Notes under the pieces: model-generated
Seen by the model: the letters and a program-made list of their open reading frames with translations, nothing else
Told to the model about the DNA's origin: nothing
Databases searched by the model: none
Assembly: GCA_023430325.1 (NCBI GenBank)
Contig: JAEZAU010000221.1
Coordinates: forward strand, 1-10,373
Direction: 5' to 3'
DNA: 10,373 bases
Source of the DNA: Bacteroidota bacterium
GTDB lineage: Bacteria > Bacteroidota > Bacteroidia > Flavobacteriales_F > PHOS-HE28
Part shown: piece after piece, positions 1-6,596 of the stretch
Layout of the letters: every line of letters begins with the position of its first letter
Position numbering within the stretch: the first letter of the stretch is position 1
Position numbers and translations under genes: made by a program

Positions 1-461
1 CCTTTGTCGATCGCGGTGGTGCGCTGGCTGGTGGCGTCGCTGCCGGCCTCGGGCTCGCTGAGGCAGAACGCGCCGATGATCTCGCCTTTCGCAAGCGGCA
101 CGAGGAATTTCTGTTTCTGTTCCTCGGTACCGAACTGCTCCAGGCCCCAGCAGACGAGGCTGTTGTTCACGCTCATCACCACGCTGGTGCTCGCATCGAT
201 CTTGCTGATCTCTTCCATCGCGAGCACGTAGCTGATCGTGTCCATGCCGCCGCCGCCGTACTTGGGATCCACCATCATGCCGAGGAAACCGAGCTCGCCG
301 AGCTGCTTGATCTCTTCCTTCGGAAAACGCTGCTCGCGATCGCGATCGATGACACCTGGCTTCAGTACGTTCTGCGCAAAGTCGCGCGCGGCATCGCGTA
401 CGGCGAGCTGTTCCTCTGAAAGTTCAAAATTCAATCCCTGGAGCGTGTCGGTAGCTTGCAT
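1..461 (-). CDS. acyl-CoA dehydrogenase, N-terminal part (cut by window edge)
   Basis: FAD-dependent acyl-CoA dehydrogenase, which oxidises an acyl-CoA to the trans-2-enoyl-CoA in fatty-acid or branched-chain amino-acid breakdown. I translated the minus strand by hand from the ATG at 461-459; 153 complete codons are open to the left edge, so the C-terminal half with the catalytic base lies outside. Residues 11-30 (NFELSEEQLAVRDAARDFAQ) are the usual N-terminal helix, residues 66-71 are the Gly-rich PKYGGG turn, and residues 131-143 (AFCLSEPEAGSDA) match the family's signature 1, which contacts flavin and substrate. It resembles short-chain (butyryl-CoA-type) members, but chain length cannot be read from this part. 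It is divergent from anmK across 45 bp and has a good Bacteroidota promoter immediately upstream. The family call is secure. Confidence 0.93.
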   Translation of the reverse strand, partial: MQATDTLQGLNFELSEEQLAVRDAARDFAQNVLKPGVIDRDREQRFPKEEIKQLGELGFLGMMVDPKYGGGGMDTISYVLAMEEISKIDASTSVVMSVNNSLVCWGLEQFGTEEQKQKFLVPLAKGEIIGAFCLSEPEAGSDATSQRTTAIDK

Positions 462-481
462 GAAGATGTTCGATGACGGCA

Positions 482-512
482 CAAAAGTAGCCGATACCTT
501 CGCCACGTGAAA
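482..512 (-). promoter_or_regulatory. Bacteroidota-type promoter for the acyl-CoA dehydrogenase
   Basis: Read on the minus strand, TACTTTTG (489-482) is a perfect match to the -7 consensus TAnnTTTG. TTTC (512-509) lies 19 nt upstream and resembles the -33 element TTTG at its usual spacing. Transcription would start roughly 10 nt before the ATG at 461. The -33 part overlaps the anmK start codon at 507. This is a motif match only. Confidence 0.55.
495..502 (+). promoter_or_regulatory. possible -7 box for anmK
   Basis: TACCTTCG matches the Bacteroidota -7 consensus TAnnTTTG at all but one position and ends 4 bp before the GTG start of anmK. I found no convincing -33 element at normal spacing. 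If used, the transcript would be nearly or fully leaderless. The same octamer precedes the dehydrogenase gene at 2865-2872. Confidence 0.25.
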
Positions 513-1583
513 GGAACCGGAAAGACGGCTTACCGCGTGGTCGGCGTGATGAGCGGAAGTTCGCTCGATGGGATCGATCTGGCCCTGTGCGATCTGCGGA
601 TCGAGGATGGGCGCTGGAAATACCGGATCGAAAAAGCGCAGACCATCGCTTACGATGATGATCTGCGATCGAAGCTGATCGCGGTGATGGATGGGACAGC
701 ACTGGATCTTGCGCGTCTGGATGTGGAGCTCGGCCGGCGGATCGGCGAGGCCTGCAAGGAATTCCTGACGGGGGAAATGATCGATCTGATCTCTTCACAT
801 GGCCACACGATCTTTCACAAGCCTGATGAAGGACTGACCACGCAGATCGGAAGCGGCGCGCAGATCGCGGCTATCACCGGGATCACCACGGTTTGCGATC
901 TGCGAACCATGGATGTTGCGCATGGTGGGCAGGGCGCGCCGCTGGTGCCGCTCGGTGAAAAGTTGCTTTTCCCCGAGAACAAATGCTTCATCAACCTCGG
1001 TGGGATCGCGAACATTTCAATCCATACAGACGATCGCGTGGTCGGTCATGACATCGGTCCGTGCAACATGGCGTTGAATTTCCTGGCGGCGGAAGCTGGT
1101 GAAAATTTCGATCGTGATGGATGGATCGCAGATTCCGGAACGATCATCCCGGATCTTTTGGAACGGCTGAATTCGTTGTCATTCTACCAGCAGGATCCAC
1201 CCCGAAGCCTTGGCCGGGAATGGTTCGATGAGCAGATATTGCCATTGATCGGAAATAGCAGATTTTCGGTGGCGGATCGCATGCGCACGGTGGTGGAACA
1301 TATCACTTCGCAGATAAGCCGGGAACTCGATCGGTATTCTGCTGAGAAAGTGATGATCACCGGTGGTGGCGCACATAACGGCTTCTTGATCCAGCGCCTG
1401 GGCGCATTATCGAAAGCTTCGATCGAAGTACCTGAAAGGGATGTGATCGACTTCAAGGAAGCGTTGATCTTCGCTTTGCTTGGCGTGTTGCGGCTTCGTG
1501 GTGAAGTGAATGCATTAGCGAGTGTGACGGGTGCCTGGAGGGATTCGGTCGGTGGGGCGGTGTATTTTGTATCTGCCCGATGA
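507..1583 (+). CDS. anmK: anhydro-N-acetylmuramic acid kinase
   Basis: AnmK phosphorylates and hydrolyses 1,6-anhydro-MurNAc to MurNAc-6-phosphate with ATP, the cytosolic entry step of cell-wall sugar recycling. At 358 residues it is family length. Visible motifs are the phosphate-binding GVMSGSSLDG (13-22), SSHGHT (96-101), DLRTMDVAHGGQGAPLVP (131-148), INLGGIAN (162-169), GHDIGPCN (180-187; its Asp182 fits the family's proposed catalytic base), FDRDG (201-205), PPRSLGREW (231-239) and the sugar-kinase ATP motif ITGGGAHNG (284-292). GTG 507 is the only usable start after the in-frame stop at 474-476, and it places the first strand (YRVVGVMSG) correctly. SSLDG and GPCN differ slightly from the enterobacterial TSLDG and GPGN forms. 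No Shine-Dalgarno sequence is evident. Confidence 0.93.
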   Translation: MKGTGKTAYRVVGVMSGSSLDGIDLALCDLRIEDGRWKYRIEKAQTIAYDDDLRSKLIAVMDGTALDLARLDVELGRRIGEACKEFLTGEMIDLISSHGHTIFHKPDEGLTTQIGSGAQIAAITGITTVCDLRTMDVAHGGQGAPLVPLGEKLLFPENKCFINLGGIANISIHTDDRVVGHDIGPCNMALNFLAAEAGENFDRDGWIADSGTIIPDLLERLNSLSFYQQDPPRSLGREWFDEQILPLIGNSRFSVADRMRTVVEHITSQISRELDRYSAEKVMITGGGAHNGFLIQRLGALSKASIEVPERDVIDFKEALIFALLGVLRLRGEVNALASVTGAWRDSVGGAVYFVSAR

Positions 1584-1619
1584 GATCACATTATATTCAC
1601 ACGAGATATCGATCCTGTC

Positions 1620-2615
1620 ATGCGATCCATTTGCGTCCTCCTTTTTCTCACGTTGTTCTTCACTTCATCAGCCACTCATATACGCGGAGGTGAGTTCCGA
1701 TACTCTCATCTTAGCGGTTCGACGTATGAGATCGAATTTCATTTCTACACTTATTTGAATTCCCCGGCGGATAGACCCGAATTGGTGATCGATATGGGGG
1801 ACGGGACAGTGGATACGGTACCGAGAACGAGCATCGAGGATCTGCCGTTCGGAGCTAATTGTTCCGGTGTTCGTTTCGCGACATATGCCACCGATCATAC
1901 ATTTCCCGGTTTTGGCACCTATACGATAAGTCTGCTGGACCCGAACAGGAATGGAGGCATACTCAATATTCCAAATTCCAATGCTGAAGCGTTCTGTGTT
2001 TCAGCGACCCTAGTGGTTTCACCGAATGTAGCAGGAAACAATTCGGTGATCTTCGAGAACAGACAATACGTGATCGAACAGGACGGCTGGGATCTGCTGC
2101 ATATGCTCGATCCGATCGACATTGATGGTGACAGCCTGTCCTTTGAAGCGGTGGTGCCACAAGGGACTGATTGCTTACCGATCAGCGGATATTCATTCCC
2201 AGGTCCGCAGTTCTCCGTGGATCCCATCGATGGACATTGGGAGTTGACAGCCGCGGCAATGGGCGAATACGTGATCGCAGTTACAGCGACCGAATGGCGC
2301 AACGGTGAGATGATCGGCCAGGTGACACGAGATATGTCCGTATGTGTCTTCTCGACCGATGTTCAGGAAATAAGTTCTGATCAACTGCTCAGCGTTTCCC
2401 CGGCCATTACTGAAGGACCGGTCCGTATCACGTTGCATGGGTCGATCGCCCATGCCTTAACGATCATTGACGCGAGCGGCCGTCTAATACATTCAACTTC
2501 GGTCCGGCCCGGTGATCAATGGCTGGATCTTTCCGATCTCAAGGAAGGCATTTATCTCTTGACGATCGAAGATGTGAATGGTGGAAACTTCACGACACGA
2601 ATCGTGAAACAGTAA
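1620..2615 (+). CDS. secreted protein with T9SS type A C-terminal sorting domain
   Basis: Exported protein of unknown function, 331 residues. Residues 1-18 form a signal peptide (Arg2, a hydrophobic core, then SSA|TH cleavage). The mature N-terminus THIRGGEFRY followed by a beta-rich stretch (SGSTYEIEFHFYTY) resembles the start of many large Bacteroidota surface and gliding-associated proteins, which often begin THIVGGE. DMGDGT (near 59-64) and the repeated beta-strand pattern suggest one or two Ig/PKD-like modules. Residues 255-331 form a type A sorting domain: SVSP near the start, ITLHG, IIDASGRLI, LSDLKEGIYLLTI (304-316), and a basic end, RIVKQ. The protein should therefore cross the outer membrane by T9SS and be released or anchored through A-LPS. 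It begins 36 bp after anmK. No catalytic motif is visible. Confidence 0.85.
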   Translation: MRSICVLLFLTLFFTSSATHIRGGEFRYSHLSGSTYEIEFHFYTYLNSPADRPELVIDMGDGTVDTVPRTSIEDLPFGANCSGVRFATYATDHTFPGFGTYTISLLDPNRNGGILNIPNSNAEAFCVSATLVVSPNVAGNNSVIFENRQYVIEQDGWDLLHMLDPIDIDGDSLSFEAVVPQGTDCLPISGYSFPGPQFSVDPIDGHWELTAAAMGEYVIAVTATEWRNGEMIGQVTRDMSVCVFSTDVQEISSDQLLSVSPAITEGPVRITLHGSIAHALTIIDASGRLIHSTSVRPGDQWLDLSDLKEGIYLLTIEDVNGGNFTTRIVKQ

Positions 2616-2637
2616 CAGCATTATCCAATTTCGCGCT

Positions 2638-2792
2638 ATGCGGCGGTATTTACTGCTGTTGGTTCCATTAACGATCGGTCTCTGTCGGGCGCACCCTCCG
2701 ATCGCTTTGGAAATCGACAGCTCATTCTTGCTGCCGCATCGGCGATCCTCGTGATGCTATTGATCCTGTTCTATCGAAAGAAGAATACCTGA
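2638..2792 (+). pseudogene. small signal-peptide/membrane protein, apparently frameshifted
   Basis: The ATG at 2638 opens a 38-codon ORF (stop 2752-2754) beginning MRRYLLLLVPLTIGLCRA, a convincing signal peptide or N-terminal membrane anchor. The other half of a plausible small membrane protein lies in a different frame (codon phase of 2640): residues NRQLILAAASAILVMLLILF followed by YRKKNT and a stop at 2790-2792. That is a transmembrane helix with a positively charged cytoplasmic tail, and this second frame has no ATG start. One indel near 2690-2730 would join both halves into a protein of about 50 residues. It could instead be an intact 38-residue peptide with a chance second frame, or a sequencing error. 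No family was recognised. Confidence 0.35.
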
Positions 2793-2864
2793 TCCGGACC
2801 TTTCAACACTCGGGCCATGGATAACCCACTGCTCCGTTCGTGATCGCTACGTTACCCCTCCCCC

Positions 2865-2872
2865 TACCTTCG
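2865..2872 (+). promoter_or_regulatory. possible -7 box for the Glu/Leu dehydrogenase
   Basis: TACCTTCG is a one-mismatch match to TAnnTTTG, located 17 bp before the ATG at 2890 and inside the only sizeable gap upstream of this gene. No clear -33 element was found, so the assignment is weak. Confidence 0.25.
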
Positions 2873-2889
2873 GCCTCGGATCCGTGAAC

Positions 2890-4116
2890 ATGCATGATGC
2901 CTTGCGCCGCTTCGAGGAGCGCGCACCAGAAATAGTTTTCGAGTGGAACGATGCGCCCACCGGCGCGCGCGGCTGGCTGGTGATCAACAGTCTTCGTGGT
3001 GGCGCCGCAGGTGGTGGAACGCGCATGCGCAAAGGTCTCGATCGGCGCGAGGTGGAAAGCCTTGCGAAGACGATGGAGGTGAAGTTCAGCGTGGCCGGCC
3101 CGCCGATCGGTGGCGCAAAGAGCGGGATCGATTTCGATCCGGCGGATCCTCGGAAAAAGGAAGTACTGGACCGCTGGTACAAGGCGGTGATGCCCATCCT
3201 GAAGACCTACTACGGCACCGGCGGAGACATGAACGTGGATGAGCTGCACGATGTGATCCCGATCACCGAGCGCTATGGTCTGCTCCATCCGCAGGAAGGG
3301 GTGGTGAACGGGCATTTCGCTGCGAACGAGGAAGGCAAGCTCAAGGCGATCCAGCAATTGCGCGAAGGTGTGAGCAAGATGGTGGATGACATCGCCTATG
3401 TTCCCGTTCCCGGGAAATACGCGGTGGCGGACATGGTCACCGGCTGGGGCGTCGCCGAGAGCGTGCGTCATTATTATGCGATCTATGGCGGCACTTTGCG
3501 TGGCAAACGCGTGATCGTGCAGGGTTGGGGCAACGTTGCTTCCGCCGCAGCGTATTACCTGAGCCGGGAAGGCGCCCTGATCGCGGGCATCATCGATCGT
3601 GCAGGCGGGATCATCGCGACTGATGGACTTGGGGCAGCTGAAGTGCGTGAGCTTTTCGTGAACAAGGACGGTAACCAGCTCCGTTCCGATCGGATGCGGC
3701 CTTTCAACGAAGTGAACGAGGAGATCTGGGACATGGGTGCCGATGTTTTCCTGCCTTGTGCGGCAAGCCGGCTGGTCACGCAAAAGCAGTTGGATCGCAT
3801 GGTGGAAGCCGGCTTGCAGGTGATCTCCAGCGGAGCCAATGTTCCCTTTGCCGATAGCGAGATCTTCTACGGACCGATCGCCGCAGACGCCGATTCAAAA
3901 GTGAGCGTGATCCCCGATTTCATCGCGAACTGTGGCATGGCGCGCGTGTTCGCCTATTGCATGCAACCAGAAGTAGAGCTCACCGATCGCGCCATATTCA
4001 ATGATGTGAGCGAGGTGATCCGCAACGCGATCCAGCGCACGCATGAACGGAACGGATCGCACACACACCTCACACGCACCGCCTTCGACATCGCGCTGGC
4101 ACAACTGAACCCATAA
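2890..4116 (+). CDS. Glu/Leu/Phe/Val-type amino-acid dehydrogenase
   Basis: NAD(P)-dependent oxidative deaminase of the glutamate/leucine/phenylalanine/valine dehydrogenase superfamily, interconverting an amino acid and its 2-oxo acid plus ammonia in the cytosol. At 408 residues from this start it is family length. The active-site signature GPPIGGAKSG carries the catalytic Lys77, GTGGDMNVDE (109-118) holds the acidic residue of the catalytic pocket (Asp113), and VQGWGNVAS (210-218) is the Rossmann dinucleotide loop. NCGMARVFAY lies near the C-terminus. I chose ATG 2890 because its product begins directly with LRRFEERAPEIVFEW, as expected for the family; GTG 2884 is in frame and adds only two residues. 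The substrate cannot be decided from the sequence. This close form (GTRMRKGLDRREVESLAKTM) is the version I associate with Bacteroidota. Confidence 0.9.
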   Translation: MHDALRRFEERAPEIVFEWNDAPTGARGWLVINSLRGGAAGGGTRMRKGLDRREVESLAKTMEVKFSVAGPPIGGAKSGIDFDPADPRKKEVLDRWYKAVMPILKTYYGTGGDMNVDELHDVIPITERYGLLHPQEGVVNGHFAANEEGKLKAIQQLREGVSKMVDDIAYVPVPGKYAVADMVTGWGVAESVRHYYAIYGGTLRGKRVIVQGWGNVASAAAYYLSREGALIAGIIDRAGGIIATDGLGAAEVRELFVNKDGNQLRSDRMRPFNEVNEEIWDMGADVFLPCAASRLVTQKQLDRMVEAGLQVISSGANVPFADSEIFYGPIAADADSKVSVIPDFIANCGMARVFAYCMQPEVELTDRAIFNDVSEVIRNAIQRTHERNGSHTHLTRTAFDIALAQLNP

Positions 4117-4161
4117 AATTTTCAGGAGAACACCTCCGTTCCATTTCCAACAAACAACCAG

Positions 4162-4890
4162 ATGCGTCTTCCGCTCTTCACACAGATCCAGGACAATGTG
4201 GATGCCGCCCGCCAGGCGCTCTCCGATACCACCGCCACTGCAGCGACCACCGAGCCGGTGATCGAAACGATCTCCATCTGGCAGCTGATCGTTGATGGCG
4301 GCTGGTACATCATGGGGCCGTTGGGCATCATGTCACTGATCGCGATCTACATCATCATTGAACGGTCATTGGCCATTCAACGCGCCAACCGGGAAGAGAA
4401 GGATTTCATGAACAAGATCCGCGATTACATCCACGAAGGAAAGATCGACAGTGCGCGTAACCTCTGCGCCCGCAGCACCACGCCGATCGCACGCATGCTG
4501 GACAAAGGTCTTACGCGGATCGGAAAGCCGATGAAGGATATCGAGGTGAGCATTGAGAATGCCGGCAAACTGGAAGTATACCAGCTGGAAAAAGGACTGT
4601 CCGTTCTTGCCACCATAGCGGGTGCAGCACCCATGCTCGGTTTCCTTGGGACCGTTATCGGTATGATCGTCACCTTCCATACCATGAAGATCAGCGGGGC
4701 GGGCGTTGAGATCTCCCAGCTCTCGGGCGGTATCATGCAGGCCATGGTCACAACGGTGGCCGGCCTGGTGATCGGCATCGTGGCGTATGTGGCCTACAAT
4801 ACCCTGGTGTCTCGCGTTAACAAGGTGGTACAGAACATGGAAGCACACACCATCACCTTCATGGACGTGCTCGATCAACCTTCGAAATAG
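4162..4890 (+). CDS. exbB: MotA/TolQ/ExbB proton channel family protein
   Basis: ExbB forms the inner-membrane proton channel with ExbD and energises TonB. At 242 residues it has three expected membrane segments at about 49-67, 146-172 and 194-216, with a large cytoplasmic loop (about 70-145) between the first two, as in the family. The conserved core GAAPMLGFLGTVIGM (154-168) and the stretch SGGIMQAMVTTVAG (188-201) carry the small and Thr residues that line the channel. An N-terminal extension of about 40 residues rich in Thr/Ala (DTTATAATTE) precedes the first helix. It starts 45 bp after the dehydrogenase and ends 6 bp before the first exbD, so co-transcription with exbD-exbD-tonB is very likely. 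TolQ is the alternative label, but the tonB neighbour favours ExbB. Confidence 0.92.
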   Translation: MRLPLFTQIQDNVDAARQALSDTTATAATTEPVIETISIWQLIVDGGWYIMGPLGIMSLIAIYIIIERSLAIQRANREEKDFMNKIRDYIHEGKIDSARNLCARSTTPIARMLDKGLTRIGKPMKDIEVSIENAGKLEVYQLEKGLSVLATIAGAAPMLGFLGTVIGMIVTFHTMKISGAGVEISQLSGGIMQAMVTTVAGLVIGIVAYVAYNTLVSRVNKVVQNMEAHTITFMDVLDQPSK

Positions 4891-4896
4891 TATCAC

Positions 4897-5295
4897 TTGA
4901 GCCTGCGCAGCACACATAAGGTCAACGCCGGGTTCAACATGAGTTCCATGACGGATCTTGTGTTCCTGCTGCTGATCTTTTTCGTGATCGTAAGTACGCT
5001 GGTGAGCCCGTACGCGTTACCTGTGGACCTGCCCAAAGGCCAGAGCAGCAGCCCGAAAAAACCGGCGGTGGCCGTGAAGATCAATGCGGCACAAGTGATC
5101 ACTGTGAACAACAAGGTCGTCACCGAGACGGAGATCGAACCCGCCTTGAAGAACGCGATGGAAGGACATCAACAGGAGCCCATCGTACTCAGCGTGGATG
5201 GCTCAGTACCCACCGGTCTTATGGTCACCGTACTCGATGTGGCCAAACGCAACAAGTGGAAGATCGCACTGGCATCAAGACCCGAAGGCCGTTAG
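4897..5295 (+). CDS. exbD: ExbD/TolR family transport protein, first paralogue
   Basis: ExbD is the stator subunit of the ExbB-ExbD-TonB energy transducer. At 132 residues it has a short cytoplasmic N-terminus, one transmembrane helix (about 21-41, LVFLLLIFFVIVSTLVSPYAL) and a periplasmic domain. The essential protonatable residue is Asp20 in MSSMTDLVFL. Start: no ATG exists before Met15. TTG 4897 is chosen because it aligns residue for residue with the second paralogue (MSLRSTHKVNAGF against MEFRSQHKIDANF). It begins 6 bp after exbB and its stop codon directly abuts the ATG of the next gene, so the two are probably translationally coupled. Confidence 0.9.
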   Translation: MSLRSTHKVNAGFNMSSMTDLVFLLLIFFVIVSTLVSPYALPVDLPKGQSSSPKKPAVAVKINAAQVITVNNKVVTETEIEPALKNAMEGHQQEPIVLSVDGSVPTGLMVTVLDVAKRNKWKIALASRPEGR

Positions 5296-5691
5296 ATGGA
5301 ATTCCGCAGCCAGCATAAAATAGATGCCAACTTCAGCATGAGTTCCATGACGGACCTCGTGTTCCTGCTGTTGATCTTCTTCGTGATCGTGAGCACACTT
5401 GTAAGTCCATACGCCTTGCCGGTGGATCTGCCCAAGAGCGCCAACAAGACGCAGGAGAAACCCAAGGTGGCGGTACGGATCGATGCGGAACAGAATTTCA
5501 GTGTGAACAATGTGAAGATCGATCCTTTGGATCTTGAAGGTGTACTGAAGGATGAGATGGCAAAAAAACAGGACGATCGCGCCATTGTGATGCATGTGGA
5601 CAAGAGCGTGCCCACCGCAGTAACGGTGAGCGTTCTCGATATCGCCAAGCGGAACAAATGGAGGGTCATCCTGGCCACCAAACCGGAATGA
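5296..5691 (+). CDS. exbD: ExbD/TolR family transport protein, second paralogue
   Basis: A second ExbD of 131 residues, immediately downstream with no intergenic base (TAG then ATG at 5293-5298). Asp20 is in the same MSSMTDLVF context. Residues 15-47, covering the Asp, the whole membrane helix and the start of the periplasmic linker, are identical to the first copy, while the periplasmic domains differ widely and share mainly the SVPTxxxVxVLDxAKRNKW stretch near the end. The linker here is Lys/Gln rich (SANKTQEKPK). Two ExbD-type subunits beside one ExbB are common in Bacteroidota energy-transduction loci, where they may form a heteromeric stator. Confidence 0.9.
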   Translation: MEFRSQHKIDANFSMSSMTDLVFLLLIFFVIVSTLVSPYALPVDLPKSANKTQEKPKVAVRIDAEQNFSVNNVKIDPLDLEGVLKDEMAKKQDDRAIVMHVDKSVPTAVTVSVLDIAKRNKWRVILATKPE

Positions 5692-5725
5692 TCAACGGCA
5701 CATGATCTGAAAAGCTGAAGAAGTC

Positions 5726-6526
5726 ATGAGCGCACTCACATTGGAACAGGATCGCGATCGCCGCACGGGCATCATCGGCACCATCGTGTTCCATGTTCTC
5801 ATGATCATCCTGTTCCTCTTCTATGGCTTGAAGCAGCCCGATCCCCTTCCTGAAGAAACAGGCATCGAACTGGCTATGGCGGACTTCGGGACCACCGCCA
5901 CCGGCAGCGGCGATCAGGAAACGCCGAACCCCGGTCAGCAACAGGCAAGCGCCGCGCCTACTCCTGTTTCACAAGACCAGCCTGAAGAAGTGGTCACTGA
6001 TGACCAAAGCACGGTAGAGGTCCCGAAGCCGGAAAAACCCAAAAAGCCAAAGCCGGAAACTACTCCGAAACCGAAACCCGAACCAGAGAAGCCGAAAGAA
6101 CCCACGATCGATAACAAGCTCGCGGAAGCGCTCAACACGTGGGGCAAGGGCGGTGGCGGCGGGAGCCAGGGCACCACCCAACAGACCGGCAACGAAGGCA
6201 TAGAGACCGGCAAACCGGGCGGCGCGCCAACTTCGATGAGCGGCGATGGCTGGAGCATCAGCCTGGGAGGCCGGGGGCTGGTGAAAGGCCCCAACATCAC
6301 CGATCGGCCCAACATTGAAAGACGTTCGATCGTAGTGGTGAACATCATGGTTGATCGGTCGGGTAAAGTGATCTCGGTCACCGATAATCTTTCAAAGAGC
6401 AATACCACCAGCCAGGTGCTCTTCAACATCGCCAAGAAGGCTGCACGCCAGGCGTCATTCACCGCCAAGCAGGATGGCCCACCGGAGCAACGAGGTGAGA
6501 TGACGTTCATCTTCGATCCGCAGTAG
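5726..6526 (+). CDS. tonB: TonB-type energy transducer
   Basis: Carries energy from the ExbB/ExbD channel across the periplasm to TonB-dependent outer-membrane receptors. At 266 residues it has a short cytoplasmic N-terminus and one transmembrane anchor at about 15-35. Thr19 and His23 in TIVFH resemble the SxxxH motif through which TonB anchors couple to ExbB/ExbD. A Pro/Lys/Glu-rich spacer (about residues 98-130, repeats of PKPEKPKK type) and a Gly-rich stretch (GKGGGGGSQG) follow. The C-terminal globular domain spans about 180-266, ends EMTFIFDP, and contains IMVDRSGKVISV, the usual TonB strand pattern. It lies 34 bp after the second exbD, completing an exbB-exbD-exbD-tonB operon. A TolA-like role is possible but less likely given the domain end and neighbours. 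Confidence 0.85.
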   Translation: MSALTLEQDRDRRTGIIGTIVFHVLMIILFLFYGLKQPDPLPEETGIELAMADFGTTATGSGDQETPNPGQQQASAAPTPVSQDQPEEVVTDDQSTVEVPKPEKPKKPKPETTPKPKPEPEKPKEPTIDNKLAEALNTWGKGGGGGSQGTTQQTGNEGIETGKPGGAPTSMSGDGWSISLGGRGLVKGPNITDRPNIERRSIVVVNIMVDRSGKVISVTDNLSKSNTTSQVLFNIAKKAARQASFTAKQDGPPEQRGEMTFIFDPQ

Positions 6527-6539
6527 CAATCGGCGAGGA

Positions 6540-6547
6540 TACTTTTG
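6540..6547 (+). promoter_or_regulatory. Bacteroidota -7 promoter box for folC
   Basis: TACTTTTG is a perfect match to TAnnTTTG, placed 49 bp before the folC start in the only gap between tonB and folC. The region about 19-20 nt upstream is still tonB coding sequence and has no clear TTTG -33 element, so strength is uncertain. Confidence 0.4.
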
Positions 6548-6596
6548 GCCCATCGAGTTTCAGTCGCAGCCAGGATCTCCATCATCACTTGCGATC

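Noticed and set aside
238..510. Plus-strand ORFs at 4-231 and 238-510
   Set aside because: The minus strand here encodes a clear acyl-CoA dehydrogenase with its signature motif; the plus-strand translations are its shadows.
2803..3783. A 326-codon minus-strand ORF opposite the dehydrogenase
   Set aside because: It lies antisense to a gene with every family motif intact. Its His/Arg-rich composition is typical of a GC-rich antisense frame.
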